The notes beneath the pieces were generated by a model. That model searched no databases, was not told where the DNA came from, and saw only the letters and a list, made by a program, of their open reading frames with translations. Below are positions 1-8,278 of a stretch of DNA of 64,000 nt, in pieces. Source of the DNA: Evansella sp. AB-P1 (GTDB lineage Bacteria > Bacillota > Bacilli > Bacillales > Salisediminibacteriaceae); the NCBI RefSeq assembly GCF_029688925.1, contig NZ_JARUKY010000024.1, positions 1 to 64,000 of the forward strand, in the 5' to 3' direction. The position numbers and the translations under genes are program-made. Each line of letters begins with the position of its first letter. The first letter of the stretch is position 1.

Positions 1-52
1 ATTTCTTACAAAATAAACTAATGAAGAGCTAAAAAGAATTAGCACCATTCAT

Positions 53-90
53 CCCCATTCATCCCCATCAATGAATGAAGGGGCTTTCTT
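53..90 (+). terminator. Hairpin, probable terminator of an upstream gene
   Basis: CATTCAT (56-62) can pair with ATGAATG (71-77), extended by CCCC against GGGG with a small bulge, and is followed by CTTTCTT. It probably ends a gene lying left of the window. The rest of 1-301 has no credible gene. Near 137-180 it contains a fragment that resembles the right end of the repeat found at 31.4 and 38.3 kb. Confidence 0.45.
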
Positions 91-301
91 GTGCCATAGT
101 TGTAAGTAATTTTTTGAATTACAAGTTTCCTTTTTGTATAGATGTTCGAGTCTTAGTATGAATGATAAATGATAAAACTTACTGGATTCGATATATTTAC
201 TTTAAAATAATATGTTACCATATAATTATGAATTTTTAAAAAAATGAATCACTACTAAATGTTCAGTTATTTGTAAGAACTGACAATGTAAAGGAGCTCA
301 T

Positions 302-1252
302 ATGAATAACAAAATAACGAATCAAATTATTATACTAATCGTATATTTTCTTTTGTTTTTATCAATAATTTCAATCGTTTTACTGCCGAGAGGTGTTGTT
401 TTTACTGCATATGACTATCACGTAGAAAGAAGTTTCTCTATAAATTGGACAATTTATTGGGAAAATATTCGATTCTTTTTTGCTAGTTTAATAGAAGGTG
501 ACTTTGGAGTAAACATATATGATCAACCCGTAATCAACGATGTTGTTATTTATTTTTTTCAAAGGAGTTTACCTGTTATTATAGGTGCCTTTCTCCTTGC
601 TATTATACTAGGAGTAGTCATTGGTACAATTCAATTTAGTTTAAGAGAACGAAAAATTGGAAAGATCACTACTGCTTTCTCTTGGGTACTACAATCTTTA
701 CCAGATTTCTTTATCTATATCATGATTCAGATTGTTTTATTTCAATTGTTTAGATGGGGTCTCCCATCATTTAGTGTGTATGGATATGAAGCTTGGCATA
801 ATTACTTGATGGGAATGATAATTGTATCCTTATTTCCAGGTGCATATTTAAGTATGTTGATTAAATCTGCTCTTGATGATGAATTAAATAAGGATTACAT
901 AAATACAGCAAAAAGTAAGGGAATAACCTCATTCCTTATTCTAATGAAGCACCAATGGATGAATATCATTCAACGGATAGCACATCACATACATACAATT
1001 ATGATTATGATAATTGGGAACCTATTAATTTTTGAATACTTATTTTTTATGCGAGGAGCTGCAATGAGGACGTATCAAGCATTAGGCTTTCATGATGCAA
1101 CTATTAGAGGAAGCTATCGATCTATGGTGGCTGACCATCAATTTGAACCGCCTGTTATTATTTGGCTCCTTACATGCTTTTTACTTCTTAGTTTATTAAC
1201 ACATGTGTTTCAGTCAATCGTTATCCATTACCTAAATAGGAGGCAAGGATGA
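302..1252 (+). CDS. ABC transporter permease, OppB/DppB type
   Basis: 316-residue inner-membrane subunit of a peptide/nickel-type ABC importer. Visible are an N-terminal membrane segment (about residues 8-28), a periplasmic-side loop, and a core of five further hydrophobic segments from about residue 90. A degenerate EAA loop near residues 196-208 (DYINTAKSKGIT) is the contact for the ATPase subunit. The start is supported by AAAGGAG seven bases upstream. Its stop overlaps the next permease by ATGA, so the pair is translationally coupled. No binding protein or ATPase gene is in the window; they may be upstream or elsewhere. Substrate cannot be told from sequence. Family is fairly sure, substrate unknown. 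Confidence 0.75.
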   Translation: MNNKITNQIIILIVYFLLFLSIISIVLLPRGVVFTAYDYHVERSFSINWTIYWENIRFFFASLIEGDFGVNIYDQPVINDVVIYFFQRSLPVIIGAFLLAIILGVVIGTIQFSLRERKIGKITTAFSWVLQSLPDFFIYIMIQIVLFQLFRWGLPSFSVYGYEAWHNYLMGMIIVSLFPGAYLSMLIKSALDDELNKDYINTAKSKGITSFLILMKHQWMNIIQRIAHHIHTIMIMIIGNLLIFEYLFFMRGAAMRTYQALGFHDATIRGSYRSMVADHQFEPPVIIWLLTCFLLLSLLTHVFQSIVIHYLNRRQG

Positions 1253-2133
1253 TGAAGAATCCAATATATATTACAGCAATCAGTTGCCTCTTTCTTTTAT
1301 TCGTCTTTTGTTTTATATTACCAATTTGGTTTCCAAGTGATATAGAAGGGATAGTTTTTCTTACTAATGATGAAGGGGATATGATTTTCCCTCCTTTTCC
1401 TCCCTCATCTGAATTTTGGTTAGGAACAGATAGCTTAGGACATGACATGTTTCAACAATTGGTGTTAAATGGGCAAAATACTCTTCTATTGGTGTTTTTA
1501 ATCGTGATATTACGGTTTATGATTGCTGTTCCTTTGGGATATTTTGCAAGAAAAAAGACTGGTTTCATCTTTTGGACTATTGAAAAATCACATCATTATT
1601 TATCAGCTTTACCTGTTCTTCTATTGGTCATTTTGTTTATGAACCTTGCAATCGTCGAAGCATCAAGCATGAGAATGGGCTTAGTAATAATGTTTATTGT
1701 AGTGATAGAGGTAGGAAGATTGTCATATATACTCAGTAATGACATTCACCTTTTTTACCAAAAACCATATTATGAAGCTACTAAAATGATTGGATCAACC
1801 TTTTGGCATAGATTTAAAAAGTACGATCTGAGACATATTGGTCCTACGTTAGCTGTTATGTTTATGCTTGAATTAGCAAAGGTCATGCTTTTGATTGGTC
1901 AACTTGGCTTTTTGTCTATGTTCATATCACAGCAATGGTTCACATTGGAAGGGGGAGGAATTGAAATCCAAAATCGGTTTGGAACTTGGGGCTCCCTTCT
2001 AGCGGATACGAGAGATCATATTCGCCATGAATTTTGGATACCGTTAGCTCCTGTAATAGCTATAACATTTGCAATGTTTACATTTCATTTGTGTGCAGAA
2101 GCATTAAAAAAGTATTTTTCAAAAAACAATTAA
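1249..2133 (+). CDS. ABC transporter permease, OppC/DppC type
   Basis: 294-residue partner of the preceding permease, overlapping it by four bases (ATGA). It has the OppC layout: one N-terminal membrane helix (residues 5-27), then an extracytoplasmic stretch containing FWLGTDSLGHDMF, the typical OppC phrase before the transmembrane core, and four to five helices. The EAA-type loop lies near residues 172-186 (YYEATKMIGSTFWHRF). AGGAGGCAAGG provides the ribosome binding site inside the upstream gene. The two permeases probably form a heterodimeric channel; the ATP-binding and substrate-binding partners are not in this window. Confidence 0.78.
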   Translation: MMKNPIYITAISCLFLLFVFCFILPIWFPSDIEGIVFLTNDEGDMIFPPFPPSSEFWLGTDSLGHDMFQQLVLNGQNTLLLVFLIVILRFMIAVPLGYFARKKTGFIFWTIEKSHHYLSALPVLLLVILFMNLAIVEASSMRMGLVIMFIVVIEVGRLSYILSNDIHLFYQKPYYEATKMIGSTFWHRFKKYDLRHIGPTLAVMFMLELAKVMLLIGQLGFLSMFISQQWFTLEGGGIEIQNRFGTWGSLLADTRDHIRHEFWIPLAPVIAITFAMFTFHLCAEALKKYFSKNN

Positions 2134-2277
2134 GTTTAAAATTAAAGCTTAAAAAAAGAATGGTTAGGTAATATTGATAGTAAAGCGTTTTTCTAATGGA
2201 AAACACTTGGAGCTAAATTAGCTTTCCTTAATAAGATAGTAGTGAATGATCTTTTATTAAAGGAGTTTTTCAATTCA

Positions 2278-2949
2278 ATGCCTATTAAATTTTTTATTAA
2301 GCTTGTGATATTTGCTATTTTCATTTTCTGTATTTTATGGATTAATCACATGTTTTTGGATCTTAATGCTCAAGAAATTAGGTATTGGGTCTTATCGTAT
2401 GGGTGGTGGGCACCCATTGTATTTATTACTCTATTTGCCTTTCGTCCCTTTGTCTTTTTTCCAGCGTCCATTCTAGCCATTGCAGGCGGTTTATCTTTTG
2501 GTGCAATACTTGGTCCAATCGTTACGTATATCGGTTCTCTATCAGGAGCAATAATTTCCTTTTTGGCCGTTAGAAAAATTGGTGGAGAAAAAATCCATAA
2601 AAGATGGAAGGGAAAGGGAGAGACTTTACAGCGGAAGATTGAAGAAAATGGTTTTAAATATGTTTTAGTATTAAGAATCATTCCTGTAATCAATTTTGAT
2701 TTTGTTAGTTATTTATCCGGCCTGTCTCGAATAGAATTTAAGAAATATTTAGGGGCAACAATGATCGGAATCATTCCTGGTACAATCGTGTTTAATCTTA
2801 TAGGGGCAACGTTTGTTGTTGCTGACTTGCAAATGGTTATGGTAACAGGGACAGTGTTTATTCTTGCAATAATTATGATTTTCCTAATACGTAGGAAGGT
2901 TTTAAAGGGGAAATGGTCATTTGATATGTTAACGGACGAAAAAATTTAA
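2278..2949 (+). CDS. TVP38/TMEM64 (VTT domain) family membrane protein
   Basis: Polytopic inner-membrane protein of the VTT/SNARE-associated (DedA-like) superfamily; members are linked to lipid scrambling or membrane homeostasis, but the role of this one is unknown. The conserved motif FRPFVFFPASILAIAGGLSFG is near the N-terminal third, followed by the Gly-rich GSLSGAIISFLAVR segment and the re-entrant motif region RIIPVINFDFVSYLSGLS. An in-frame GTG at 2242 gives 12 more residues but has no ribosome binding site. ATG 2278 follows AAAGGAG, although with a long 12-base spacer. It stands alone between an ABC permease pair and a convergent small membrane protein. Confidence 0.72.
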   Translation: MPIKFFIKLVIFAIFIFCILWINHMFLDLNAQEIRYWVLSYGWWAPIVFITLFAFRPFVFFPASILAIAGGLSFGAILGPIVTYIGSLSGAIISFLAVRKIGGEKIHKRWKGKGETLQRKIEENGFKYVLVLRIIPVINFDFVSYLSGLSRIEFKKYLGATMIGIIPGTIVFNLIGATFVVADLQMVMVTGTVFILAIIMIFLIRRKVLKGKWSFDMLTDEKI

Positions 2950-2982
2950 AAGGATGCAGCTAATAAGACTAGCTGTATCCTT
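2949..2982. terminator. Bidirectional terminator between convergent genes
   Basis: AAGGATGCAGCTA and TAGCTGTATCCTT form a 13-bp stem (one G-U pair) with an 8-base loop, followed by TATTTTG. It overlaps the stop of the minus-strand gene at 2981 and serves both genes. Confidence 0.8.
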
Positions 2983-3337
2983 ATTTTGTTCGCTTTTCGT
3001 AAGTTGAATAGCCAATAAAGAGAAAAGTAATAAAGACAAGATATAAAATGGAGATACCAATCCAGTCAAAGCCCTCCAATAACGGGATAAAGATGATAAC
3101 GGCAATATTTACAATAACAAGACGTCGAAACCACACCTTAGATAATTTTGATAAAAAGATAAAAAATAATCCGATACTTGTGATTACGATGTAAGTTGCT
3201 ACAATAAAATAAGGGTTACTATGAACAAGATTAGAAGAATAAAATACATATAGTAAGCCTATTTGAAAAAGTAACAAAATAATAATAGCATCCTTTACCA
3301 ATCTCGACAGCCCTCTCATTAAAGTTAGTAAATTCAT
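2981..3337 (-). CDS. Small four-helix membrane protein, unknown function
   Basis: 118 residues with four hydrophobic stretches (about 15-33, 44-62, 70-86 and 90-108) and a basic C-terminus (YSTYEKRTK). I recognise no family motif. It lies directly downstream of the decayed kinase at 3352-4120 on the same strand and could once have been co-transcribed with it. No strong ribosome binding site is visible; the closest is CTCCTTTTATC before the ATG. Function not assigned. Confidence 0.55.
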   Translation of the reverse strand: MNLLTLMRGLSRLVKDAIIILLLFQIGLLYVFYSSNLVHSNPYFIVATYIVITSIGLFFIFLSKLSKVWFRRLVIVNIAVIIFIPLLEGFDWIGISILYLVFITFLFIGYSTYEKRTK

Positions 3338-3351
3338 GATAAAAGGAGTTT

Positions 3352-4120
3352 CTAATAAGATTTTGCAAACGCATAAATCTTTTCATAATCTAAATGTACA
3401 ATAGGTTGATCACGGATGATTCTATCTCCCATCTCAGAGATGAGCTTTTTTTGCTTATCATTTAACGATTTATACCGTATAAATCACAATCGCGCAATTT
3501 TAAAAATATTGGGAGCTTCAGGAATTCATCTAAAGCTATTTCGGATGTAGCTAAATATCCTGCTAAAAAAATTGTTAAAAAGTTAGTTCCAAACTTTACT
3601 TTTTCCTCCCTTGTTCCCTCAAACTGCCATAAGAAATAATATAAGGGCATGGCCAAGTCATGAACAATGAAATGATAGGCACAATCATCGAAATCAAATA
3701 TCCACAAACGTTCGTCATCAAAAAAGAAATTTCCTGAATGGAGGTCAGTATGGATTAACATATATAATTTATCATTTCTAGGGAGTTGGTTGATGACGTT
3801 AATCAAAGTATTAACTCTTGAAATAATAATCCGATCATTTGGTAAATAAGTAGAAAATAATTTTGTAGACATTTCCATATAATCTTCTCTGGGAGTTATA
3901 TGTTCTCTTGGTATATCGCTTCAATTTGTTCTTCGTTTCGATGACTTGAATGGGAAAATCGAATGACTACATCCCTCTCATGAATGCTACCACTATAAAT
4001 AATGTTTTCAAATCCTGCTAGCTCCTTAAGAGAATCGAAGCTAACATTAAACAAACTTGCGCTAATCTGTAATACTTCTTCTGAAAAATACTCCATGGCT
4101 TCTTTTTTTATTCGAAACAC
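3352..4120 (-). pseudogene. Decayed APH-family phosphotransferase
   Basis: Three fragments of one aminoglycoside-phosphotransferase/choline-kinase-like gene read in order on the minus strand. The N-terminal lobe is at 4120-3896 (ending QIEAIYQEN then stop). The catalytic lobe is at about 3890-3462, with HTDLHSGNFFF and IFDFDDC, the Brenner and metal-binding motifs of the family. The C-terminal tail is at about 3466-3352 in another frame (LNDKQKKLISEMGDRII, ending AFAKSY). Roughly 100 residues of the usual N/C-lobe linker are missing between the first two pieces, and the last is out of frame. This looks like two deletions rather than one sequencing slip. The intact enzyme would have phosphorylated a small hydroxylated substrate. 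Confidence 0.75.
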
Positions 4121-4151
4121 CTCGTAAAAAATAATATTGTTTTGTGAGAAC

Positions 4152-5054
4152 TCATTTTTTTGTTAATTGTTGAAGCTCTTCAAGACAATCATGTATAGAT
4201 AGGAGTTCATAGAAAATGACTGTTTTTACTTGGAAATGATGTATGTATTTAGGGTCTTTAAGATTATTCGATGAATAGCTATATTTCAAATATTGATCTA
4301 GTTCATTTATTGTATAAAAATAATCGTCAGTGATAGGATCTTTTAAATGATCAAGCGTATAAATGATTAAATTGGTAGCTTTAAGCAGTAGTTCCCTCTC
4401 ATAGGTAGTTAAATCAACAGGTGTTTCAATATACTGTAGGTTACCTAAATGAAGGTTCGCTTTTTGGATTATTTGTAGCTTTGCTTTTAATTCTTTAAAG
4501 TGCTTATATTCTTTATGATTAATACGATGGTACTTCCATTCCATTTCTTGATAAAAAATTATATCTTCTGTTTTTTCCGTATGTCTTCTTAGAGCTTTGT
4601 ACGACTGTAAAGGTAGATTTTTTACTGACTTTTCAGTTGAATTTGTACAATACTTCATCGTTTCAAAAAGAACTTTTTGAATTAAAGCTATCTGGGAAAT
4701 TATTTGATTTTCTATCGTAGACACATATTTTGGTGGAAATAAAAGTAAATTAACTAACGTTGATACTGTTAACCCAATGGTAGTTGTACCTAACCTTGTT
4801 AAAAAGGCTATAAAGAAGTGATCATGAATATTTGGGATCATAGCAACTGCAGTTAAAGTAGCTACAAGTGTCCCGTGATGCAATTTAAATTTTTGGCAAA
4901 TAATGATTGTTAAAGTTGCTGCCAATGCAAAGGTTAAAGCTGTTTCTCCTAAAATAGATACAAAGAATACAGCTAATGCAGCTCCAATTGCTGATGCGGG
5001 AAGTCGAATAACCCCCTTCCTTATGGAGTCATAGGCAGTTGGTTCAAGGGTTAC
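4152..5054 (-). pseudogene. 3' part of ArAE/FUSC-family exporter gene, cut off by the element
   Basis: About 300 C-terminal codons of an aromatic-acid-exporter (ArAE/FUSC) family membrane protein. From the junction it reads EPTAYDSIRKGVIRLPASAIGAALA, then a membrane domain of four to five helices to about codon 125 and a long charged cytoplasmic domain. The open frame continues to 5111 inside the mobile element, but those first residues (MFNSLLALEFTCC...) are element DNA and not part of the protein. The missing 5' part is at 18510-18671 on the same strand. Joined, the two give a protein of about 350 residues, the usual family length, with VITAIVT followed by (L/I)EPTAYDS. The gene is inactivated while the element is integrated. 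Confidence 0.88.
5043..5054. other. Left junction (attL) of the integrated element
   Basis: On the coding strand of the exporter gene the left junction reads GTAACCCTTGAA and the right junction (18513-18524) reads GTTACAATAGAT. The two align in the same reading frame and share GT-AC----GA, so the crossover dinucleotide is GT, AC or GA; sequence alone does not decide. Flanking element DNA contains CTGTAACT at both ends in inverted orientation (near 5069-5077 and 18500-18508), as expected for half-sites of a serine-integrase attP. Confidence 0.75.
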
Positions 5055-5131
5055 ATCAGTAGTGTCACAGTTACAGCAAGTAAATTCTAATGCTAGTAAT
5101 GAGTTAAACACACTACTGAGGAGGCTTTACA

Positions 5132-6658
5132 ATGACTACTGTAATAGCAACAAAGACAGCATGTATCTACCTGAGACTTTCTAGAGAAAAGAAAGAGAAT
5201 GAGGACAGCCTAAAAAATCACAGGCTTACCTTAACATCATTAGCTGAGAGAGAGGGCTACAATTTTAAAATATATTCTGATGGTATTGCCTCATCTATGG
5301 ATGGAGACAGATTAGAATACAATCTAATGATAGATGATATAAAAAATGGCATGTACTCAGCTATATTTGCTCATGATGTAGACAGACTTTCTAGGAATGG
5401 AGCTACACTTTTAGCCTTATCAAATATGCTAGAGATGTTCTGTCCTAATGTTATTACTCCCTCTTTTGAATATGACCTCAGGGATGACAGCAGTAAAATG
5501 ATGTTCTCTTTTGGCTCTATTATAGCAGAGCAGGAGTACAGACAGATAAAAAAGAGGCTTTTATCAGGAAAGATTGCATCAGCTAAACAGGGTAAATGTC
5601 TAAACAGCTTAGTAGCCTATGGCTATACAAAGGATGAGGAGGGTAAGTTAGTACCTGATGAGGATGAAAGTAAGATAGTTAGGGAGGCTGTGGAGTTATG
5701 TTTACAAGGCTTACCTTATGGAGCTATTTCTCAGATGTTAAATATTAAAGGATACAGAGGGAAAAAGGGAGGTAAGTTTACTAATGTAGCTATACAGAGA
5801 TATTTTACTAATCCTATCTACAGAGGTACATTAATTTACAGTAATGCTAGAGGTAATGTAGAGCTAAAAAATAACCATGAGCCTCTAATAACTGATGCTG
5901 AGTATCAACTAATAAATGAGATGGCTTTTAACAGGAGAAAGCATTATAACAAGACTAGAGATATAGCTCCTGCTTATGTTATTGCAGGTATGGTAACTTG
6001 TGAGGTATGTGGTATTAGGATGCCTTTAAATACAACTAAAAGGAATGGTAAGTTAAAAGGCTATTATGAGACAAGAATAATAAAAAAATGTAGTCATAAT
6101 AGACATACTCCCTGTGAAAATTATGGAGTAGCTTTAGATGGTATAGAGAGAGCTGTTATTAACAGTGTTAAACAGTACTCTAAGGAGCTAGAGACTGAGC
6201 TAGGAGAGCTAAAGACTGATGATAAAAGCTCTCTAGTTGATAAGTTAAACAATAAGATAAAAGATGCTGAGAAAGCTGTTAAGCAGTTAGGAGCTAAGGA
6301 GGAGAATTTACTATCTTTAGCTGTGGATGGCTTAATAGATAACAGTACTTTTAAGGACAGACAGGCTAAGCTACAGGATGAAAAGAAAGCACATCTATCC
6401 AGTATTGAGGAGCATAAGAACAGCCTTAAAAATCTAGATAGCTCAGCTCAGGAGAAAAGATTGTGTTATCTTGTAGGCAATATTAATAAGCTAAGAACTA
6501 CAGCAGATATAAGAGACAATGGAGACTACTCTGAGCAGGAGAAAGTGCATCATGTAACTGAATGTAATGCCTTCTTAAAAAGTATTATCTCAAAGATAGG
6601 CTACTACAAAGAGAGTAGAGATGCTGAGCCTCAGATTAAAATAGAATGGTTACAATAA
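5132..6658 (+). CDS. Large serine recombinase (integrase)
   Basis: 508-residue site-specific recombinase that most likely integrates and excises this element. The N-terminal resolvase-type catalytic domain has the nucleophile Ser17 in YLRLSREK and the downstream HDVDRLSRNG motif. It is followed by a recombinase domain (about residues 155-260, with AYGYTKDEEGKLVPDEDE and ISQMLNIKGYRGKKGGKF), a zinc-ribbon region beginning at Cys290 and Cys293 (CEVC) with later Cys residues, and a C-terminal coiled coil (about 355-430). GAGGAGG is seven bases before the ATG. The position next to the left junction is typical for large serine integrases. Codon choice is extreme: no codon contains or creates CpG. 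Confidence 0.93.
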   Translation: MTTVIATKTACIYLRLSREKKENEDSLKNHRLTLTSLAEREGYNFKIYSDGIASSMDGDRLEYNLMIDDIKNGMYSAIFAHDVDRLSRNGATLLALSNMLEMFCPNVITPSFEYDLRDDSSKMMFSFGSIIAEQEYRQIKKRLLSGKIASAKQGKCLNSLVAYGYTKDEEGKLVPDEDESKIVREAVELCLQGLPYGAISQMLNIKGYRGKKGGKFTNVAIQRYFTNPIYRGTLIYSNARGNVELKNNHEPLITDAEYQLINEMAFNRRKHYNKTRDIAPAYVIAGMVTCEVCGIRMPLNTTKRNGKLKGYYETRIIKKCSHNRHTPCENYGVALDGIERAVINSVKQYSKELETELGELKTDDKSSLVDKLNNKIKDAEKAVKQLGAKEENLLSLAVDGLIDNSTFKDRQAKLQDEKKAHLSSIEEHKNSLKNLDSSAQEKRLCYLVGNINKLRTTADIRDNGDYSEQEKVHHVTECNAFLKSIISKIGYYKESRDAEPQIKIEWLQ

Positions 6659-6732
6659 ATCAGTATTAGTTTTTATTGTAAATGTCACAGATTAATAATC
6701 CCTTCTAATGATAGCTACAGGAGGGATAAAAT

Positions 6733-6885
6733 ATGGCTATCAAATATCATTCAAAAGAAGTAATTGAGGTAACTACAGGAGTTAAGAAAAGTAATATTAC
6801 TGTTATTGAGGTTAATAAACCTAATCTAAGAAAATGGGCTGAGATATTACTACAGATGGAGCAGAATGGAACTTTATTAAAATAG
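6733..6885 (+). CDS. Small protein of 50 residues, unknown
   Basis: Short frame from ATG 6733 with AGGAGGG six bases upstream, beginning MAIKYHSKEVIEV and ending GTLLK. It lies between the integrase and the small recombinase, 15 bases before the latter, in the same orientation. The composition (charged, no membrane segment) and position would fit a small DNA-binding accessory or excision factor, but no motif proves this. The spacing and ribosome binding site are the evidence that it is real. Confidence 0.6.
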   Translation: MAIKYHSKEVIEVTTGVKKSNITVIEVNKPNLRKWAEILLQMEQNGTLLK

Positions 6886-6899
6886 ATTGGAGCTACAAC

Positions 6900-7472
6900 A
6901 TGAGCAGATTAATAGGATATATGAGAGTTAGTACAGTTAAGGAGGAGCAGACTTTTAACAGGCAAGAGGCTCAACTTATAGACTGTGATAAATTATATTC
7001 AGATAGAGTTTCAGGAGCTAAGAGGGAGAGACCTGAGCTTAATAAGATGCTACAGGAGCTACAGGCAGGAGATACAGTCTTAATAGTTAGTATTGACAGG
7101 CTAAGCAGGTCTACAGCAGACCTCTTAGAGATTGTATCTATTATTAAGGATAAAGGAGCATCTTTAAAAAGTATAAATGATACATGGTTAGATACTACCT
7201 CAGATAATCCTCTAAATGATTTTTTATTGACTATACTAGGAGCTTTAGGACAGATGGAAAGAGCTATGATTACTCAGAGGGTAAAAGAGGGAGTAAAAGT
7301 AGCTCAGGATAAGGGAGTTAAGTTTGGTAGACCAACTAAGAACAGTAATAAGGTCTCCTATGCTCTAGAGCTTTACAATGAGGGAGAGCATACTGCTAAG
7401 CAGATAGCTGATATTACAGGAGTAAGTAAGGCTACATTATATAGAAAGATAAAAGAGAGAGGGATTAGCTAA
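6900..7472 (+). CDS. Small serine recombinase (resolvase/invertase family)
   Basis: 190 residues. The N-terminal catalytic domain has Ser11 in GYMRVSTVKEEQ, the SIDRLSRST motif near residue 65, and GALGQMERAMITQRVKEG leading into the long E helix. A C-terminal Hin-type helix-turn-helix occupies about residues 150-186 (YNEGEHTAKQIADITGVSKATLYRKIKE). The size matches resolvases and invertases rather than integrases, so it may resolve multimers of an excised circular form. Translation begins 15 bases after the preceding small gene with GGAGC upstream. Its stop lies inside a terminator hairpin. Confidence 0.92.
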   Translation: MSRLIGYMRVSTVKEEQTFNRQEAQLIDCDKLYSDRVSGAKRERPELNKMLQELQAGDTVLIVSIDRLSRSTADLLEIVSIIKDKGASLKSINDTWLDTTSDNPLNDFLLTILGALGQMERAMITQRVKEGVKVAQDKGVKFGRPTKNSNKVSYALELYNEGEHTAKQIADITGVSKATLYRKIKERGIS

Positions 7473-7490
7473 TGGCTACCCTCTTTTTTT
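7455..7490 (+). terminator. Terminator after the recombinase gene
   Basis: GAGGG...TAGC pairs with GCTA..CCCTC around a TAAT loop and is followed by seven T. It overlaps the last codons of the recombinase and separates the recombination genes from the cargo block. Confidence 0.75.
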
Positions 7491-7517
7491 ATTATACACT
7501 TATAGGGTATTGCTATA

Positions 7518-7526
7518 TGGTATAAT
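7518..7526 (+). promoter_or_regulatory. Extended -10 promoter for the cargo genes
   Basis: TGGTATAAT matches an extended -10 (TGnTATAAT) about 45 bases before the cargo gene at 7571. The expected -35 region is poor, which is common for extended -10 promoters. Confidence 0.5.
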
Positions 7527-7570
7527 TTGGACATCTGATATAACTAAAAATAATGAAAGGTGGTAATCAT

Positions 7571-8257
7571 ATGGCAATAGATTATGAGAATAAAATTAAA
7601 TATATTGATGATGAGGAAAACTATAGGTATTTAGAAAATTATGATAACCTTCCTGATAAATGTCCTGTATGTAATCATGCTTTATCTCCTACATATATAC
7701 TGATTTATGAAAAATTTGTTAATCAGTTTGAAATACTTTGTGGGTGTCCTAGAAATAATTGTGGTAGCTTATTCTTTGCTGTTTATTTAGGAAGTGCTTT
7801 TAACAGTGGTCATGTTTCTTTAACTCATACTTATCCAGTCTCTAAACAAGATAAAGTATTTAATTCTGATATTGAGGACTTATCTCCTGAGTTTGTTGCT
7901 ATTTATAATCAGTCACTCCATGCAGAACAGGAAAAACTGGATAGGATATGTGGAGTAGGGTATAGAAAATCTCTAGAGCATTTACTAAAGGATTATATTA
8001 TAAGTGAGCATCCTGAGCAGGAGGAAACTGTTAAGGCTATTCATTCTATACAGAAATGTATTAATGAGTATATAGATGATACTGATATAAAAGAGATGGC
8101 AGAAAGAGCTACATGGTTAGGGAATGATGAGACACATTATGTTAGAAAATGGGATGGCAAAGACATACAGGATTTGAAAAATCTTATTGATATAACAGTT
8201 TTCTTTATCAGTATGAAAGTTAAAGCTAAAAGATACAAAGAGGAAATGGCTAGATAA
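7571..8257 (+). CDS. Cys-rich DUF4145-like protein (cargo)
   Basis: 228 residues. A zinc-ribbon-like N-terminal part has Cys31-Pro-Val-Cys34 and Cys57/Cys59/Cys64 (CGCPRNNC). The C-terminal helical region contains YRKSLEHLLKDYI and WLGNDETHYVRKWDGKDI, which resembles the DUF4145 family found next to restriction and other defence genes. ATG 7571 is chosen over 7553 because AAAGGTGG lies seven bases before it. The stop is 21 bases before the PIN-domain gene, so the two are likely co-transcribed. Base composition is AT-richer than the element backbone, yet also without CpG. A role in defence is inference from family and neighbour only. Confidence 0.6.
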   Translation: MAIDYENKIKYIDDEENYRYLENYDNLPDKCPVCNHALSPTYILIYEKFVNQFEILCGCPRNNCGSLFFAVYLGSAFNSGHVSLTHTYPVSKQDKVFNSDIEDLSPEFVAIYNQSLHAEQEKLDRICGVGYRKSLEHLLKDYIISEHPEQEETVKAIHSIQKCINEYIDDTDIKEMAERATWLGNDETHYVRKWDGKDIQDLKNLIDITVFFISMKVKAKRYKEEMAR

Positions 8258-8278
8258 CTGCTATAAGGAGGGGTTTAC

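Noticed and set aside
5055-5111. Alternative N-terminus of the exporter (MFNSLLALEFTCC...)
   Set aside because: These codons are element DNA beyond the junction; family members continue upstream with membrane helices found at 18510-18671.
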